Assembly (NCBI GenBank): GCA_012656075.1
Contig: JAAKBF010000384.1
Location: 186,001 to 250,000 of the forward strand
Source: Phytophthora hibernalis
Taxonomy: Eukaryota > Oomycota > Peronosporomycetes > Peronosporales > Peronosporaceae
Length of the DNA: 64,000 bases
Direction of reading: 5' to 3'
The position numbers were made by a program, and so were the translations under genes. Below the pieces are notes generated by a model that was not told where the DNA came from, did not search any database, and saw only the letters and a program-made list of their open reading frames with translations. Below, in pieces: positions 33,276-45,669 of this stretch; within the stretch, counting starts at the first letter, position 1; the number at the start of each line of letters is the position of its first letter.

Positions 33276-33590
33276 GTGCAAGCTATCTACTTCCTCAAAC
33301 GCATAAAAAGATCGATGGCGTGTCGTGTCTTCCTCTGCGAGATGAAGTGCTACGCCGTGAATGGAGAACGGATTACCTGCTTCGACATTTGGCACAAGGA
33401 CAGGCGCTACGGCACATTGCTTCCGAAGGTGAAGAGGAAGAGTACAATCCGCGCGCGCACACCTAGAGTTCGTCAAGTAGATGAAGAACGTGAAGGTGGT
33501 GGCGAAGGGAACGAGATATGCGAGCAATCAAGTGAAGCGCCTACTGCAAAGCGGGTCCGTCGTTTGACGGGCATGGAGATGATTGACTGA
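33276..33590 (+). CDS. Small hypothetical ORF
   Basis: This is a 104-residue ORF with an N-terminus containing Cys residues (MACRVFLCEMKCYAVNGERITCFDIW, in two parts) and a basic/acidic tail ending KRVRRLTGMEMID. No family is recognised. It could be an element fragment. Confidence 0.25.
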   Translation: MQAIYFLKRIKRSMACRVFLCEMKCYAVNGERITCFDIWHKDRRYGTLLPKVKRKSTIRARTPRVRQVDEEREGGGEGNEICEQSSEAPTAKRVRRLTGMEMID

Positions 33591-33784
33591 GCAATCAATT
33601 GCGCGTGTCTATTCATATTGATTGTTGTATAGCTCAATTCATCTGTTCTGACTGTTGTTGGCTATGCACTCACTGCTCACTGATGTGTCTTGCCTTGGCT
33701 TCGCTCTATCACCCAATTCCACTGTACGTTTTGCACAAAATACACATGAACCCTAAAATTATGTACATTTGGCCACAATACATC

Positions 33785-34325
33785 TGTAGCATACACGATA
33801 GAGATAGATCAAGTGATGGCCTTGATTCAGCCCTAGCACCGGGTTGGCCTGACCCTGCGTACTCCGACTTGTCGGTAGGGCAACCAATCAACTCCACAGC
33901 ACTAGCCACGAGCACGGCTAGTCTGCAATACACGCACACACACAAATAAACCTCGCTGGCCCTCAGAAGGAAGGGCCCAGGGCTTTTCAGCCGGTAAGCG
34001 AGGGTGCCGGGGCAAAGCTCCGGCGGGTAGGTAGGAAGGATGCCTCGGTAGCACTCCCTCGGTCGAACGAGCTTTCTCGTTCTCTGCACACGCAGCAAAT
34101 CAATCACACAATCTTGCTTCTTGGACTTGCCGGGTGGATGAACACTTGATTACTTCAACCTTCGTGTCCACCGGCAGGCATAATCCTGGCGATCAAGCCG
34201 GACCAGACGCTACGGACACTTACCGTAACCGGACTTGACTCTTTCGATCGGAAGGAAAATCTGCTCTGTTTGTTGCGCTCTGCGAGCGCTTATCTCTATA
34301 CTATTCTTTCCTATGCCATATACAA
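33785..34325 (-). repeat. Possible 3' LTR of the minus-strand gypsy element
   Basis: This non-coding stretch starts tgtagcatac and ends with atatac-a. It lies beyond the antisense ORF, where a 3' LTR is expected. No second LTR is available for comparison because the element is truncated near 44.8 kb, so the boundaries are guesses. 34326-34900 has no convincing gene. Confidence 0.3.
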
Positions 34326-34906
34326 ATATCTAATGTGAACTCGTCCGCTGTGAAACCACCGAGTCCTCGGCGTCGGCCTGACAGAGCTCCAAGAGCCCTA
34401 TCCGGCATATCTTCCGGTTGTGACTGTTCACCAAGGGGAACAATCCGGATATCTTCCTTGGACAACCGACAGCGACTACTCGCCAAAGGCCACGGTCCGG
34501 AGATCTTTCTGGTGGCGACCTCTCTCTGAACTTGGTGTGCCGTACTTCGCCTCGCTCTTGTGCCTTGTCACTCTGTCGCGGATGTTCTCGAACAATCTCC
34601 GCCCCGTCGCACATTCTCCCCAACGGGATTCTGCTTGTCAATCACGAAAGCGGCAGTGGTGACAGCAGCGGCGGAGAGAGGCAATTCGCTACACCACAAC
34701 TGCACCCACCGCATCGCGAACCAGCACACCTGGCGAGCGTTGTGGTGTCTTGCACGCGCTTCATGGTCACGACCTCCAGTTCGCTCACCTCCGCGCGCGA
34801 CATTGCGCGCCAATTCCTTCAACGACAATTCGGTACGTCCATGCACCCTGCTTTCATCGCTGCATGCTTCGAATGGCGGGGCTAACGACCGCTTGTTGGA
34901 CTTTGT

Positions 34907-37900
34907 TTGCTCGTTGCTCATGAAGAACTCGCATCGTCTCATGGCGGATTCAGCGGCGGGTGTTGCACCAGTTCATGCAGCTCGCGGGCTTACTCTCGCA
35001 GGCGCGGCGTCGTCGTCGCCGCCGCCGTAGCTCAGTGCTGATGTTGCGGCTCCTCCGGCAGCGCTCGTTGTCTTGCCCAGCTCCGTTTCATGCTTCGCCG
35101 GCTCGCAGTCCTCGATACGTGATGCATTGATTCCGTCGTTGCTCATTGCTTCCGCTGACATGTGCAACGATTGCTCGGTATCATTCCAGCAGCCAGGAGC
35201 GAGTGCGCCTCGGCTTACCGATATTGAGGGAACGGCTTTGCATGGCTTGTTGACGGACGTGTCAGAAGAGTCGTCGGAGAGGCTGATGACCGTCCTTGGG
35301 TCACATCTTACGGATGCAACCCGATGCATCGTGCAACTGATTTTGAGTGCTGCTAGTCCTGGCAACCCTGTACGTGATTGCCGGACCGCTGAGGAACGTT
35401 CGGTGCCGGATCTCGTTGCCGTTGTAAATCAGCCAGCTGAGGACCCTCAGGACCTCGTCGAAGAGCTTGGTCGTCTGCAAGCCGAAGTGACGAACGCCCG
35501 TCTTGCCAAGGATGCTGCAGAACGAGCTGCCGTCGACGATAAATCCCAGTTGAGTTCTGCTAAGCTGCTCCTTCACCAGCAATGCGCTCAAAACGCCTAG
35601 TTAAAGAAGCAGGTGCAGATAGCCGAGCGGCTTCGCATTGCCCGTGATCGCCGGCTCGTGGACCAGACGGCTGTCGTGGCCACCCATAGCGAGATCGTAG
35701 ACAAAACCAAGGCCCTTCTGGAAGCTGCCAATACTTCCAATGACACTCTGCTTCGTAAGCTCGCTCTTGACCGTGAGCACTATAAGAAGAACCTGGCCCT
35801 GTTTTCCAGTTGTGTTCGCCAGCTTCACCATTATTTGACTCAAAAGGGTGACTCTGCAGCTGATCGTACTCAACGAGCTTTGCTGAAAGATATGAAATAC
35901 ACGGTAGCCGAGACGCTGCGCGCCAACCAATGCCTTCGCAAATACGTCGACGACCGGCATTTGGATGCAGACACTCTGCTCTTGCTGTCGAAAGGTAGGT
36001 TCCCATGAATTCGCCGGTTGTCGTGACTTTTCTCCTAATTCGTATAGTTCGCTTTCTCATTCTCATAGGTGGTTGCATCGAAGAACGAGATCTCGCTGTT
36101 CTCGGGCTGGACCCAGATGCTGTGGACATCGTTCGGGACGCCATTCGTGACTCGGATTCTTCGTTGACAGTGAAGGCTTTAGCCAAAACGAGTTGCTCGG
36201 CAAGTTCATCATCTTCGTGATGACTCGTCCGCCGACGATGAGGCGTCGGCTGCTACCGCAGTTCCAGCAGAGTCGACGGAGATGAAAGTTGGTTTTGGAG
36301 GAAGCAGCGAGGGTGAAGTTGAGGATCAGGATGATCTGTCGGACTCCTTGCTTGCGACTCCGTCATCGACAGCTCGCCCCGCTTCGTCTCCGCTGGGCAA
36401 GCGTGCTCGTCCGCAGCAGGCTGTCGTTGGCGGGAAAACTTTCTATCTCAAGTCGTTAAAGACTCGGTCTTCGGTCCATGCCGGCAAGACAGTCAATCCG
36501 AAGTCAGCGCAGGGTCGTCCGAAGGCTCACTCCAAGTCGAAATCTCGCGTCGCTCACCAGCATCGGCTGAAGTCCAAGCGCGGCTCGTAATCGACTCCTA
36601 CGTCCCCACCGCTGCCGGCTGATTCCGGCTCGTTGCCGGTCTACTGCTAGTACGTCCTCAGTAGCTTCCACCATCGATTTGCTGTCACCACCGGCGTCTC
36701 CTACAGGATCTTCGTCCATTTCAGGAACACCTCGTCGTCGGTCCACACGTGCCGCTGCAGCAAAAGCCTGTGAGGCTGCTGTCAGTGTTATTGCTCTGGA
36801 GGCTGTGGGCAATGACTTCATCTTTGGGTCGGATCTCCTGGCCAAAGTCCACCTACCCGTCTGCAGCTTGGGGCAACTCGGTCGTTCCACAGCGTAGCTT
36901 CGGAAGAGAAGAAGTACGATCAAGTTACTGCGGGAGTGGCTGAGACTTCGGAGCAGGACGCAAGTGATCACGAGCACGCCAGTCAAGACGTTCACCCTAC
37001 TCATAACCCGACTTCCATGCCTGCTCTGGATCGTGTGGCCCCAAGACGTGTGCAACGCCCGATACGAATCCATACCGTGGTTTTGGCAACACTGTCAACT
37101 ACACCTGGGACCAACCCCAACGTGTTGGATCCTGCACCGAGTCTTCCCCCGCAATCCGTGGTTGGCAGCCTCTCGTGAGACCCTCCAAGAAGCTCGTTGC
37201 GCGGGCATATGCCTTCTTGGAGCCGGGGTTTAGGCGGGAGGGTTCTCAAGCATGTTGGAATCAAATTCTGAACCACCGGACCCCCCAATTCCTGGAGATG
37301 TAGTCACGCTCTGCTCGGTCGAGGGTATCCGGGTGTTCGCGGATTGGCGACGTCCGGATCATCCATACCAACAATTCCGACGCAAGATGCCGGACCACGC
37401 ATTCTTCTTCCACGTGGAGAAGTTCTTGCCTGATGTTCACATATCGATTCGTGGACCAAAGCTTCACCGAGTCGTCAAGCTTTGGCGCCAGGCGCTAGGG
37501 TTTGCTGCCGAGGACACCGAGAGCGACGACATTGGTTTTGCCTTGTGGGAGCGTGCGCATTGGGTGTTGAATACTTCCATGGAGCGAGCTATCGCTACGT
37601 TGATCCGGATCTCCGACGACGACTCGACTCTCGTGCGAAAGGTGCAAGAAGCGTGGGATAATTATTTAAGTGGTCGTGACAAACGAGCCGACAACTTGCG
37701 CAACAAGTTCATGCCGTTCTGGAAGTGGGTTCTTAAAGAATGATCGCGGAGAAGATGAGATCCCAGCAGAGTTCTTATTTGAACCGTCGATGTTGGTATA
37801 TTCGTTCGAGGTGTTGCCGTGGGTCCCCGCTTCTGACGATTGGTGTACCGAAGTTACAACTTTGGATTCACGTCAACCTTGGCGCAATTGTTGGGTTGAC

Positions 37901-38190
37901 ATCCCTAGCAAGCACCCGTTCAATACCACGGTCGTTCCGTGCAACCCAGGGGTCAAACTTTTCGTTCCCCGAGGAATGACGGACGGGAAGTCGGTCGGTC
38001 CGTAGTGGTTAATCCTGAGCTGCAGGAGAACAGCATTCGACCAGGTTGGCATGAGCTGGTGAAATTGTGGTCCAGCGACGCGTCAACTACCGACGGAGAC
38101 TCAATCCAAGCCATGGAGGAGCCGGCGTCTAGTGCTGGGGCGAACTTTGGTCTTCCCGGGCTCTCTATTGGAACAGTGACCACTATTTAA
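34907..38190 (+). pseudogene. Long spliced ORF antisense to gypsy pol, unknown function
   Basis: This coding region is broken by stops and small indels but is one protein in style throughout. An Ala-rich start (ADSAAGVAPVHAARG) precedes in-frame TAGs at 35028 and 35598. A coiled coil follows at 35440-35990 (LGRLQAEVTNARLAKDAAERA), then a GT-AG intron at 35995-36068 with matched phase, then an acidic/Ser and basic region to 36590 (GKRARPQQAVVGGK). The C-terminal domain at 37252-38190 is rich in Trp (ADWRRPDHPYQQFRRKMPD, ALWERAHWVLNTSMERA, MPFWKWVLK, VLPWVPASDDWCTEV). No zinc knuckle or enzyme motif is seen, so it is not an ordinary gag. Alternative: a remnant of another element. Confidence 0.55.
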
Positions 38191-38351
38191 GCCTCGGTCG
38201 ACGTCTCGCCCGCTTTGTCGTGTAGTCTCCAAGCGCATCCAGTATTTGCCGTAGCTTCGTAGTGTAGTAGGTGCGCAGTGGAGTTCTTCTTTCTTAATAA
38301 TTCGTTCCCGTGTTTCACTCTCGAAATTCATCAAATACAATATGTAGTTTG

Positions 38352-38464
38352 GTGCAGTAGTTTTTCATCTGTAATCTTGGGCTGCATTGCCCCAAGTACA
38401 GGTCAGTGCTGCAGTAGTCGTTTTCGTCTGTAATCTTGGGCTGCATTGCCCCAAGTACAGGTCA
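38352..38464. repeat. Tandem duplication with internal hairpin
   Basis: Copies at 38352-38405 and 38406-38464 share a near-identical 35-bp end containing cttgggctgcattgccccaag, whose ends pair. It lies between the convergent 3' ends of the gypsy pol (minus) and the antisense ORF (plus). Confidence 0.75.
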
Positions 38465-38486
38465 TCATTATGGTGGCGAGTGCTGC

Positions 38487-41400
38487 CTAGTCCTCGTCAG
38501 CGACTAGGACCATCTGCAAGCGATGCTCGCGCTTCTTACGCTGCAGGTAATCATACAGCATGCCACCGCAGGAGAGATTCGAAATGGGTTCCCATGTGGG
38601 TTCGTCCTGATCAGCCCATTTGATCTTGAATTCTCGAATTGAGCGTCCAGTCCTCGTTGACATTGGCATTCGGTCTTCTAAGATCTCGAGAACTTCGCTC
38701 TCTCCGGCCAGTCGGTCTGGCTCCCAGCTATCTTCAGGTAAAAGCTCCTCGTCGAAGTCAAAGCGCGAACATCCTGCGTCAACCGAGTCTTCGGTCGATC
38801 TTCGAACTCATTCACCGCCTTGAGTCGGGACACATGGACCACCGGATAGAACCGATACCCGCTGCGGTCAGGGAGTTCTAGCTCGTATGCATACTCCTCA
38901 ATCTTGGACTTAACTCGGATCGTACCGTGCCATCGGTGAGCCAACTTCTTTGTCAGCCCGGGTTTGACACGTTCCATGTAGAGCCAGACGCGGCTGCCTG
39001 CTTCAAAGAGAGACATCGTCACCACTTCAGTAGGTTCGTCACCGGCAGGTTCGTCATTCCGGTGGTCGTCCGTCGTTTCGTCGTTGGATCGTCGAGGCAC
39101 AGCTGCCAATTCCTTCCGACTTAACGCGTCATTACGTTCCTTGGCTCGGCGACTCTTTTCTGCAGCTTGTTTTCCTTTGCCATTTTGAGCGCTATCCCTT
39201 GCTGGCGATTGACTTCTCTGCGCCATGCCAGCGCATCGGTTTGCCTATTGGACCCTCGCCGGAGCGATGATGTCATTGCGTGGAGCGATGAGTGGGCATC
39301 CCACCCATGCACCAGAAATAACGGTGTCTCTTTTCGCGTTGTATCTTGCGAATTGTTGATCGCAAAGACTAGTCGCTCAGCAATCTTATCCCAGTCCTGC
39401 TGCAACGGGTCTTCGACGTACACCTTCACTGACTGCATGACCGTCTTCTCCGATCGTTCTTGCTGCCCGTTGGCCTGCGGCCGTTAGCTGAGCGTCGCTC
39501 TCGACCTTGACTGCATCATATCGGCGAACGCCTGGAAGACCTCGCTCATAACGCGTGGGTCCCTGTCGTGCCGAATGAGAGCCGGCGCGCCGAAGCGTCG
39601 GTATATGCATTCTTCGAATGCTTGATCTACCATTAGTGCAGACGTGTAAGACATTGATTTGGCAATCACAAATCCGGTGAATGGGCACTGGAACAGTAGC
39701 AAAGCTGTGTTGCCGCGTCGAGACATCGGCAAAGGTATAACAAAGTCCATTGACACGATCTGGAACGGTCGTTCGGCCAGGATGTTGCCTGGTGAGTACC
39801 CTTGGAGCTGCGGGCGGCTCTTACTAGAGGTGCAGCCAAGGCACGACTTCACGTGCTTTTTCACATCAGCGTACAGACCCAACCAATAGTAGTCCAGCTT
39901 AACTCGCTGGAACGTCCTGACCACGCCTTGGTGCCCGCCTTCCAGCGAGTCATGTCAATTCTGCAAGACCTATTGAATCATCGTTGTTGGTACGACTAGG
40001 CGCAGCTTGACTTCGTCTTGCTGGTCCTCAGTCTTCCGACGCCTTGAACCCAAGTAGTAAAGTAACCCGTCGTTTGTCAGCACGAACTTGTCGGTAATCT
40101 TCCAGGCATTTCGAGCATCTTTGTAGCTAATCTTCCCAGTGTCATCGCGCAGCACCGACTTCATGATAGCCCACCTCGACTCTTCGTCTTGCTCTTTGGA
40201 GGTACGACGTCGCCGTTCCTCCTGCACCGTCACTAGGTCGATGTTGTCTGCATTTGTTGTCGGTGTTAGCCCGGGCCTAGGTTGCCGCTCGTCCACCGAG
40301 TCTTCGCTGACTGCCCCTGTAGCTTCCGTCTGCTCAGCTGATTCTGTCTGAGTCTCTACCGGGTATTCATTAGAGAACCTGACGTGCTTCTTGCGAGCCT
40401 TGCTCTGTCGTCGAGTCAATGCCGAAACATCTCCGTGCTCTGACCGCACGAAGTCAATGAACGTTTTACACATCGGAGTCTCATGGGCGTCCAGAATTTG
40501 AACGAAATTGTCGGAGCTTGGTTTCACCTCAGTGACTTCGTCCGGTGGAGCTTCGTATATCATTTCAGAGATCCTGATCAAGCTTGAGAGCTCGGCCTGC
40601 CTGTCCTTGCTGAGAACGACTTTCGATACCTTCGTCTCGAGTGTTTCACCAGCTAATGAGTCTGCCGCTGCGTTGTACTCCCGCAGCACGTGCAGGTACC
40701 TCGTAGATCGAAGTCTCGTTTTGAGTTCCTTATGGTGACTTAACTTCGCTAGCAGCGATTCCTTACGGCACGCGATCACCCCTAGTGCTTGCTGGATTCC
40801 GAGTCTCGAGTCTCCTACCACCACCAAGTCCTCGGCACCGTCTTCCAAAGCGGCTTGCACTCCGTTGTTCATGCCGGTATACTCTGCAAGGTTAACTGTG
40901 GTGCTTCGAGATACTCACTCGCAGCAATCACTACATGCCATTCAGGAAATCACCATACAATCCATGAGTAGCTACCATAGCCACCATACTTCTCCGTCTT
41001 CGCCGATCCATCAAAAGACACAACGAGGCCTCAGTAATCTCGAGGCAGACGTGCATACAACAGCTCGGGGTCCATTCGAACGGTGGCTGAACCTTTCGTA
41101 GGTGGTGCCACCAGTTCCAGCGAGTCCTCAAGGTCCACGAAATTCGTAATAGACGCTTGGAGGAGCTGAGCGAATACACAGTATTTTTCCTTGACGCGCT
41201 GGACTTTCAAATGCCAGGGCGAGAGTAGCACCGAAAATTGCACCGCTCTTCCGAACAGTGACTTCGACCGGTGTACCCAGTCAAGCGTCGAAAATCGCGT
41301 ATACATGTTCAGAGTTTGTCCCACCAGCTGGGTATGGCATACTTTCAACAGAAGCAGCAATGCTAAGACCTCCTTCTCCGGGTTTGATAATTCATTTCTG

Positions 41401-44400
41401 CATCCTTCAACACTCGTCCACAAAACCGTACGGGATGAACTTGCCTTCATGTTCTTGCATCAGCGTGGTACTTAGAGCCCATTCATTTGCGAACAGCATG
41501 ACATGCACCTCCTTAGTTCGGTCGAAATGTCTGAGAATAGGCGCATCGGCTACCTTCTGCTTTAGTATGTCGAAGCTTCGTCACGCCGTCGAGAGATCGC
41601 CACCGGGGAAAAAATCGTCGTCCTTAAGCTGATATAGTGCGGCCCCGTACACAGCAAATCCTGAATGAATCTGCTGTAGTAGTTCAGCGCACCCAAGAAG
41701 GAATGCATCCCTTTCTTGGATCTCGGAAACGAGAGCTCGGTAATAGTGGCCAACTTCTTAGAGTCTGATTGGATGCCGGCAGGTGACACTTCATGTGAAA
41801 GAAAGTCCGCCTTCGACTGGACGAAGATGCTTTTCGTAAAACTGATGCTGATTCAACACTCGACGAACCGACTTAACAGACGATCCAACGTAGCCAAGCA
41901 GTCGTCAAACGTTGCTCCGCCGAAACAGATATCGTCCACAAAGGAGCGTCGGTCGAACACCGGTATCAACTTAGACTCGTCCGTTTCTCCGGTTGAAAAC
42001 ATGTCGGCTACTGGAATATTCACTTGTTGTGACATCGGATCCATTGTGACCGAGGCCTCATGGTCAGCATCAAACTTCGCTCGAGGGTTCGGTTCGTTCG
42101 TTGACAGGTTCACCGACTCGTCGTTACTATCTCCGCGTAGTAGCTTGGCTCGTTCTTCAGCAGCTTGCATAAGCTTCGCATAGTTTCTCCAGCCACCTTT
42201 CGGCCGTACAAACCCCCAGAGCGCGTTTTCGATCGTGCACTGGTAAATCATCGGCGCATTCTTGAGGCCGAATGGCATTCGAAGCCACTCGAAGTGCCCC
42301 AGTGCACAGACAAACGCCGAGATCTTCCGCGCTCGGTGAGTCATCATAATCGCCCAAAATCCGCTGGCAGCATCAAGAGAACAGAACCATAGGTAGCTTT
42401 CCAATTCCGTCAGCAAATCATCGACAAGCGGCATCGCATATTCCAAGATTGCAGTGATAGCATTCACCATCTTGTAATCGATGCATAACCGTATATCGAC
42501 ACCGTTCTTGTTTAGAATAATGACGATTGGTGATGTCCACGGGCTGTCGGAAAACGACACCAAGCCAGTCTTAAGCAGTCCCTTCAGCAACTCGTACAGC
42601 TTCGGCATGTGCCGTAGCGCTACTCGTTGGACACGCTGTTTGATAGGTGCGTGCCTTTTGACGTCAATGTCACAAACCACACCGTATGCTGGTGGTGGAA
42701 GCGCATTACCACTCGAAATCATGATTTCTTCGTGCTTCTTCAGCACGTCAACCAGACGTTGCTGCTGGTCGCCTTTAAACTGAGTGTTCAGCACGTTAGG
42801 CGCTGAATAATCCAATACCGTGACCGAGGCTTCGGTCAAATCAGGAAGAAAGGCAAGTTCTTGCGCATAGTCTTCCAGTGCAATGTGACTGGCTTCGTGT
42901 TCTGACGAATTCATCGCACCATCACCATCCATGATCTCGCGGCCGTCTGCGTTTAGCAGGCCCATCACTGCCACGAATGTCTCTTCCAAGACAGTCACGG
43001 CGTCAGTCACCCCTGGGAAATGGATCGGTCAGTGTTTCTTCTGCCACCGCCGGTGTTTCGTTGGAGACCGAGACTTCGGTGGTCACCCCTGTCTGAGGGT
43101 CTCCCGTGTCCGGGATAGCAACGGCCTGAGAGATCGGTGGCAGCACCGATTGGTCTCCTGTCGGCTCATTGTCGGCATCATAAAGCGCTTGCGCTTCGTC
43201 ACGTTGTTCCAATATTCGGTCCCAGCGTTGAGCACAGGTCAGACGCTCTGCGTTATCATCTGAGCAGTCGGGCGGTCGACCTTGCACACCTCGGGGCAGT
43301 GGGTAGTCAACGTTTTCCACTGCCGGAGGTTGCTTCGCCAACCATTCCTGGTACAACTCGACCTCCTTGTAGTACAGCGTCTTGTCTCGCGATTCGGCAT
43401 AAGCAATCACTTGCCACTCTTGGTACTTCCTCGAGTCGAGTCGAACGTACCCTGCTTCGACCTGCAAGTCTCCATGTGGAGCCCACATCACGACTGGCAG
43501 GTGTACTGGACAGAAACACTAAGTTATCAGTGATGTTCGTCATTCGAACATGCTCCGGCTGACCTCGACGAAACCTCGTTATGGTCGGTACCAAGTAGTC
43601 CATTCGTCGAACCCACACTGTATGTGTTTCCAGTGCTGGTTTTCGTCTCCGTAGTCGGAATTCATCCCATTTTCGTCCAAGTATCGTCAACGCCTCGGTA
43701 GGACCGTCGAAAATATGCCCCTGTCCAGGGTTACCTTCTTCAATCATATTCTGGGTCTTAATCAGAGGAATCCTAACCTCGTCAGGAAGCCTGACAGTAG
43801 CATGGAACAAGTCGAGCCTGATGCCGGCCGGTATCATGAAGTCTGTGCCGAGCACCACGTCGACTCCAGCGCTGTGGTCCATAATCCATAGCTCGAATTC
43901 GTAAACTCGTTCTCAACCCAATGTCACTTTGACGAGCGTCCGGCGTGTGGTGGCCATTTTGCCTTTCTTAATTCCTTGTACTTCCAGGAGCCGGTCGTTG
44001 TTTGGGTCGTCCCGTAATCTCAGCCGTTTAGCCATCTTCGTAGTTATGACGTTCACATTTGCTCCAGTGTCAAGCAGTATCCGCGTTCTCGTGTCGTTCA
44101 CTGCTCCTGTTACCAAAGCTCTCATCCTCACCCTCCGGTCGAACTTCTGAGATGACCACTACCCCAGTCGCTCTCCCGGAAGCAATTTCACCGTCTTGGC
44201 GAGCCCTCGATGCGGTTTTTCCTCTGCTGCCGCAATCGAGACCCAGGTCTCGTTGTCGCCTGGTTCACTTTCTTCATCTCCACTCACATCGCCTCTACCG
44301 AGGTTTGCACCTCTCTCCTTTTCGTTTTCAGTCGTTGTCACTCCATTATCATCATCATTATTCAGCCATTCGCATTTACCCACGATCGCGAAGACACAAT

Positions 44401-44763
44401 CTGCTTCGACCGCGGGTTGGGCTAACTGTGGTAGCCCGTTAGGGACCAACCCAGTTTCAGTTGGTGGGCTGCCTAGTTTAAATGCCCAAATATTAGAGAG
44501 TGGAGTTCTGGAGAGGTCCTTCTTGTCAACCTTGTTCTTGACGAGGTTTGCGAGTTCTTGGAAAGCTTCGCACTTGCCTGCGTCGTGCACTTGCTTACAG
44601 AGCTTGCAGCGTTTGAAGCAGTAGTGCGCTGAGTGGGTGAGGCCACCGCAGGCTGCACACGGACCAAATCGGCCGACATCACGTCAGTCTTGACTGCGGG
44701 GACGGTCACCCCTTGGCTGACGATTGTCGGATCGATGGATAGGTTTAACCAGTAGCTATCCAC
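38487..44763 (-). pseudogene. Ty3/gypsy gag-pol polyprotein (degenerate)
   Basis: Two zinc knuckles (CAACGGLTHSAHYC, CKLCKQVHDAGKC) are followed by an aspartic protease with LLDTGANVNVI (about 44080). The RT spans 43010-41860 with KHEEIMISSG, LDAASGFW and the catalytic FVDDICFGG, and carries an insertion of about 80 residues before FVDD. RNase H 1 lies at 41450-41060 (PEKEVLALLLLLKVCHTQL). RNase H 2 lies at about 41040-40690 (VVSFDGSAKTEKYGGYGS, VVGDSRLGIQQ). Integrase lies at 39924-39121 with its zinc finger, MDFVIPLP and RHDRDPR; a TAA replaces a Tyr codon just before RPQANGQQERSEKT. The chromodomain-like end is 39000-38487 (EFKIKWADQDEPTWEP). Several frame changes make it inactive as written. 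Confidence 0.85.
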
Positions 44764-44874
44764 TATACATGTTACCGAAATATATAGCGTTAAGTATGAA
44801 AATCCTTCCCCGCAGATACACGTTAGCGCACCTAGGGCTTAGGCTTCGAAGGGGTACGGTACTACATCGGGTTC

Positions 44875-45070
44875 AAGAGGTTAATAGCACAAAGTCTATT
44901 TTATAGGTCTAAAATAGCAAAATAACAGCAAAGGACAATATTAATACTCGGGCAGTTGATGCACTACACGTATTAATAATCGTGCCTCCACTATCTTTGA
45001 TCAAGCCGGTACACTTTATTCGTGGGTTACTCCTCAACAATAGCTATCTTAGTCTTCACACCGCTCTCGT
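44875..45070 (+). repeat. Dispersed hairpin repeat copy 4 fused to pogo sequence
   Basis: 44875-44960 matches the end of the repeat family (ttaatagcacaaagtctatt). 44990-45060 matches, inverted, the pogo-like sequence next to copy 2 at 26550-26620. This composite truncates the gypsy element. 45070-45660 contains no recognised gene. Confidence 0.7.
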
Positions 45071-45669
45071 ATCACGATTTCAGGAATATTTAACCCTTCA
45101 AACCGGGACCCAAAAGGAACATGTAAACAGCATATTCGACTTGGCATTTGTAAATAAAGGGTTTGGGTAGATCGGAGCGGGATTTGGGTTTAATGTGCTA
45201 AAGCTGCATGTGGTCCTTAAGTGATACAGCAATAAACTGCATAATGCGTAATAAAGTGTAAACGGCCGGGACAGCGCTGGACCGCCCCCGAACAGAACCA
45301 GCACATCATACAGCTCTCGTTTTTTAAATTCAGAATCGAAACCTCCCTTACAAGTATATTTATGTTATCGTGGGGTGTTACTTGGTGTAGTAATGTAATC
45401 AAATGAAACGACTCCGGACGTGTTTTGTCTTATACAAAAAGGTTGTCAAAATAAGGATCAGGTGAAGCAGCTGTTTTCAGTCACGTCTTGCAGCAACACA
45501 GTGGACAGAAATTGATCCTCATGATGCAGTTTGAGAGTAGCATACGTGCGAGATAAGGCTTCATGTAGTCGCGCTGGAGGTGGCAACGCATTTACCACTT
45601 ACAAAACGGAAGTAATGTATTCAGAGTTATCCTGCATATATTCAGCATACCGACAAGATACTATGCAGT

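Larger units (their letters stand above)
33785..44870 (-). mobile_element. Ty3/gypsy retrotransposon with dual RNase H and antisense ORF, 5'-truncated
   Basis: The minus-strand order is gag zinc knuckles (about 44690-44560), protease, reverse transcriptase, RNase H, a second RNase H, integrase and chromodomain (ending 38487). After pol comes a 3.3-kb ORF on the opposite strand and then an LTR-like segment. The 5' end stops at dispersed repeat copy 4. Dual-RNase-H gypsy elements are known in plants (Tat group) and oomycetes, and antisense ORFs after pol are known in Tat. That the plus-strand ORF belongs to this element is inference from position. Confidence 0.6.

Noticed and set aside
34330..34942. 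Several overlapping ORFs on both strands upstream of the antisense ORF
   Set aside because: No motifs and conflicting strands; more likely UTR or LTR-adjacent sequence.
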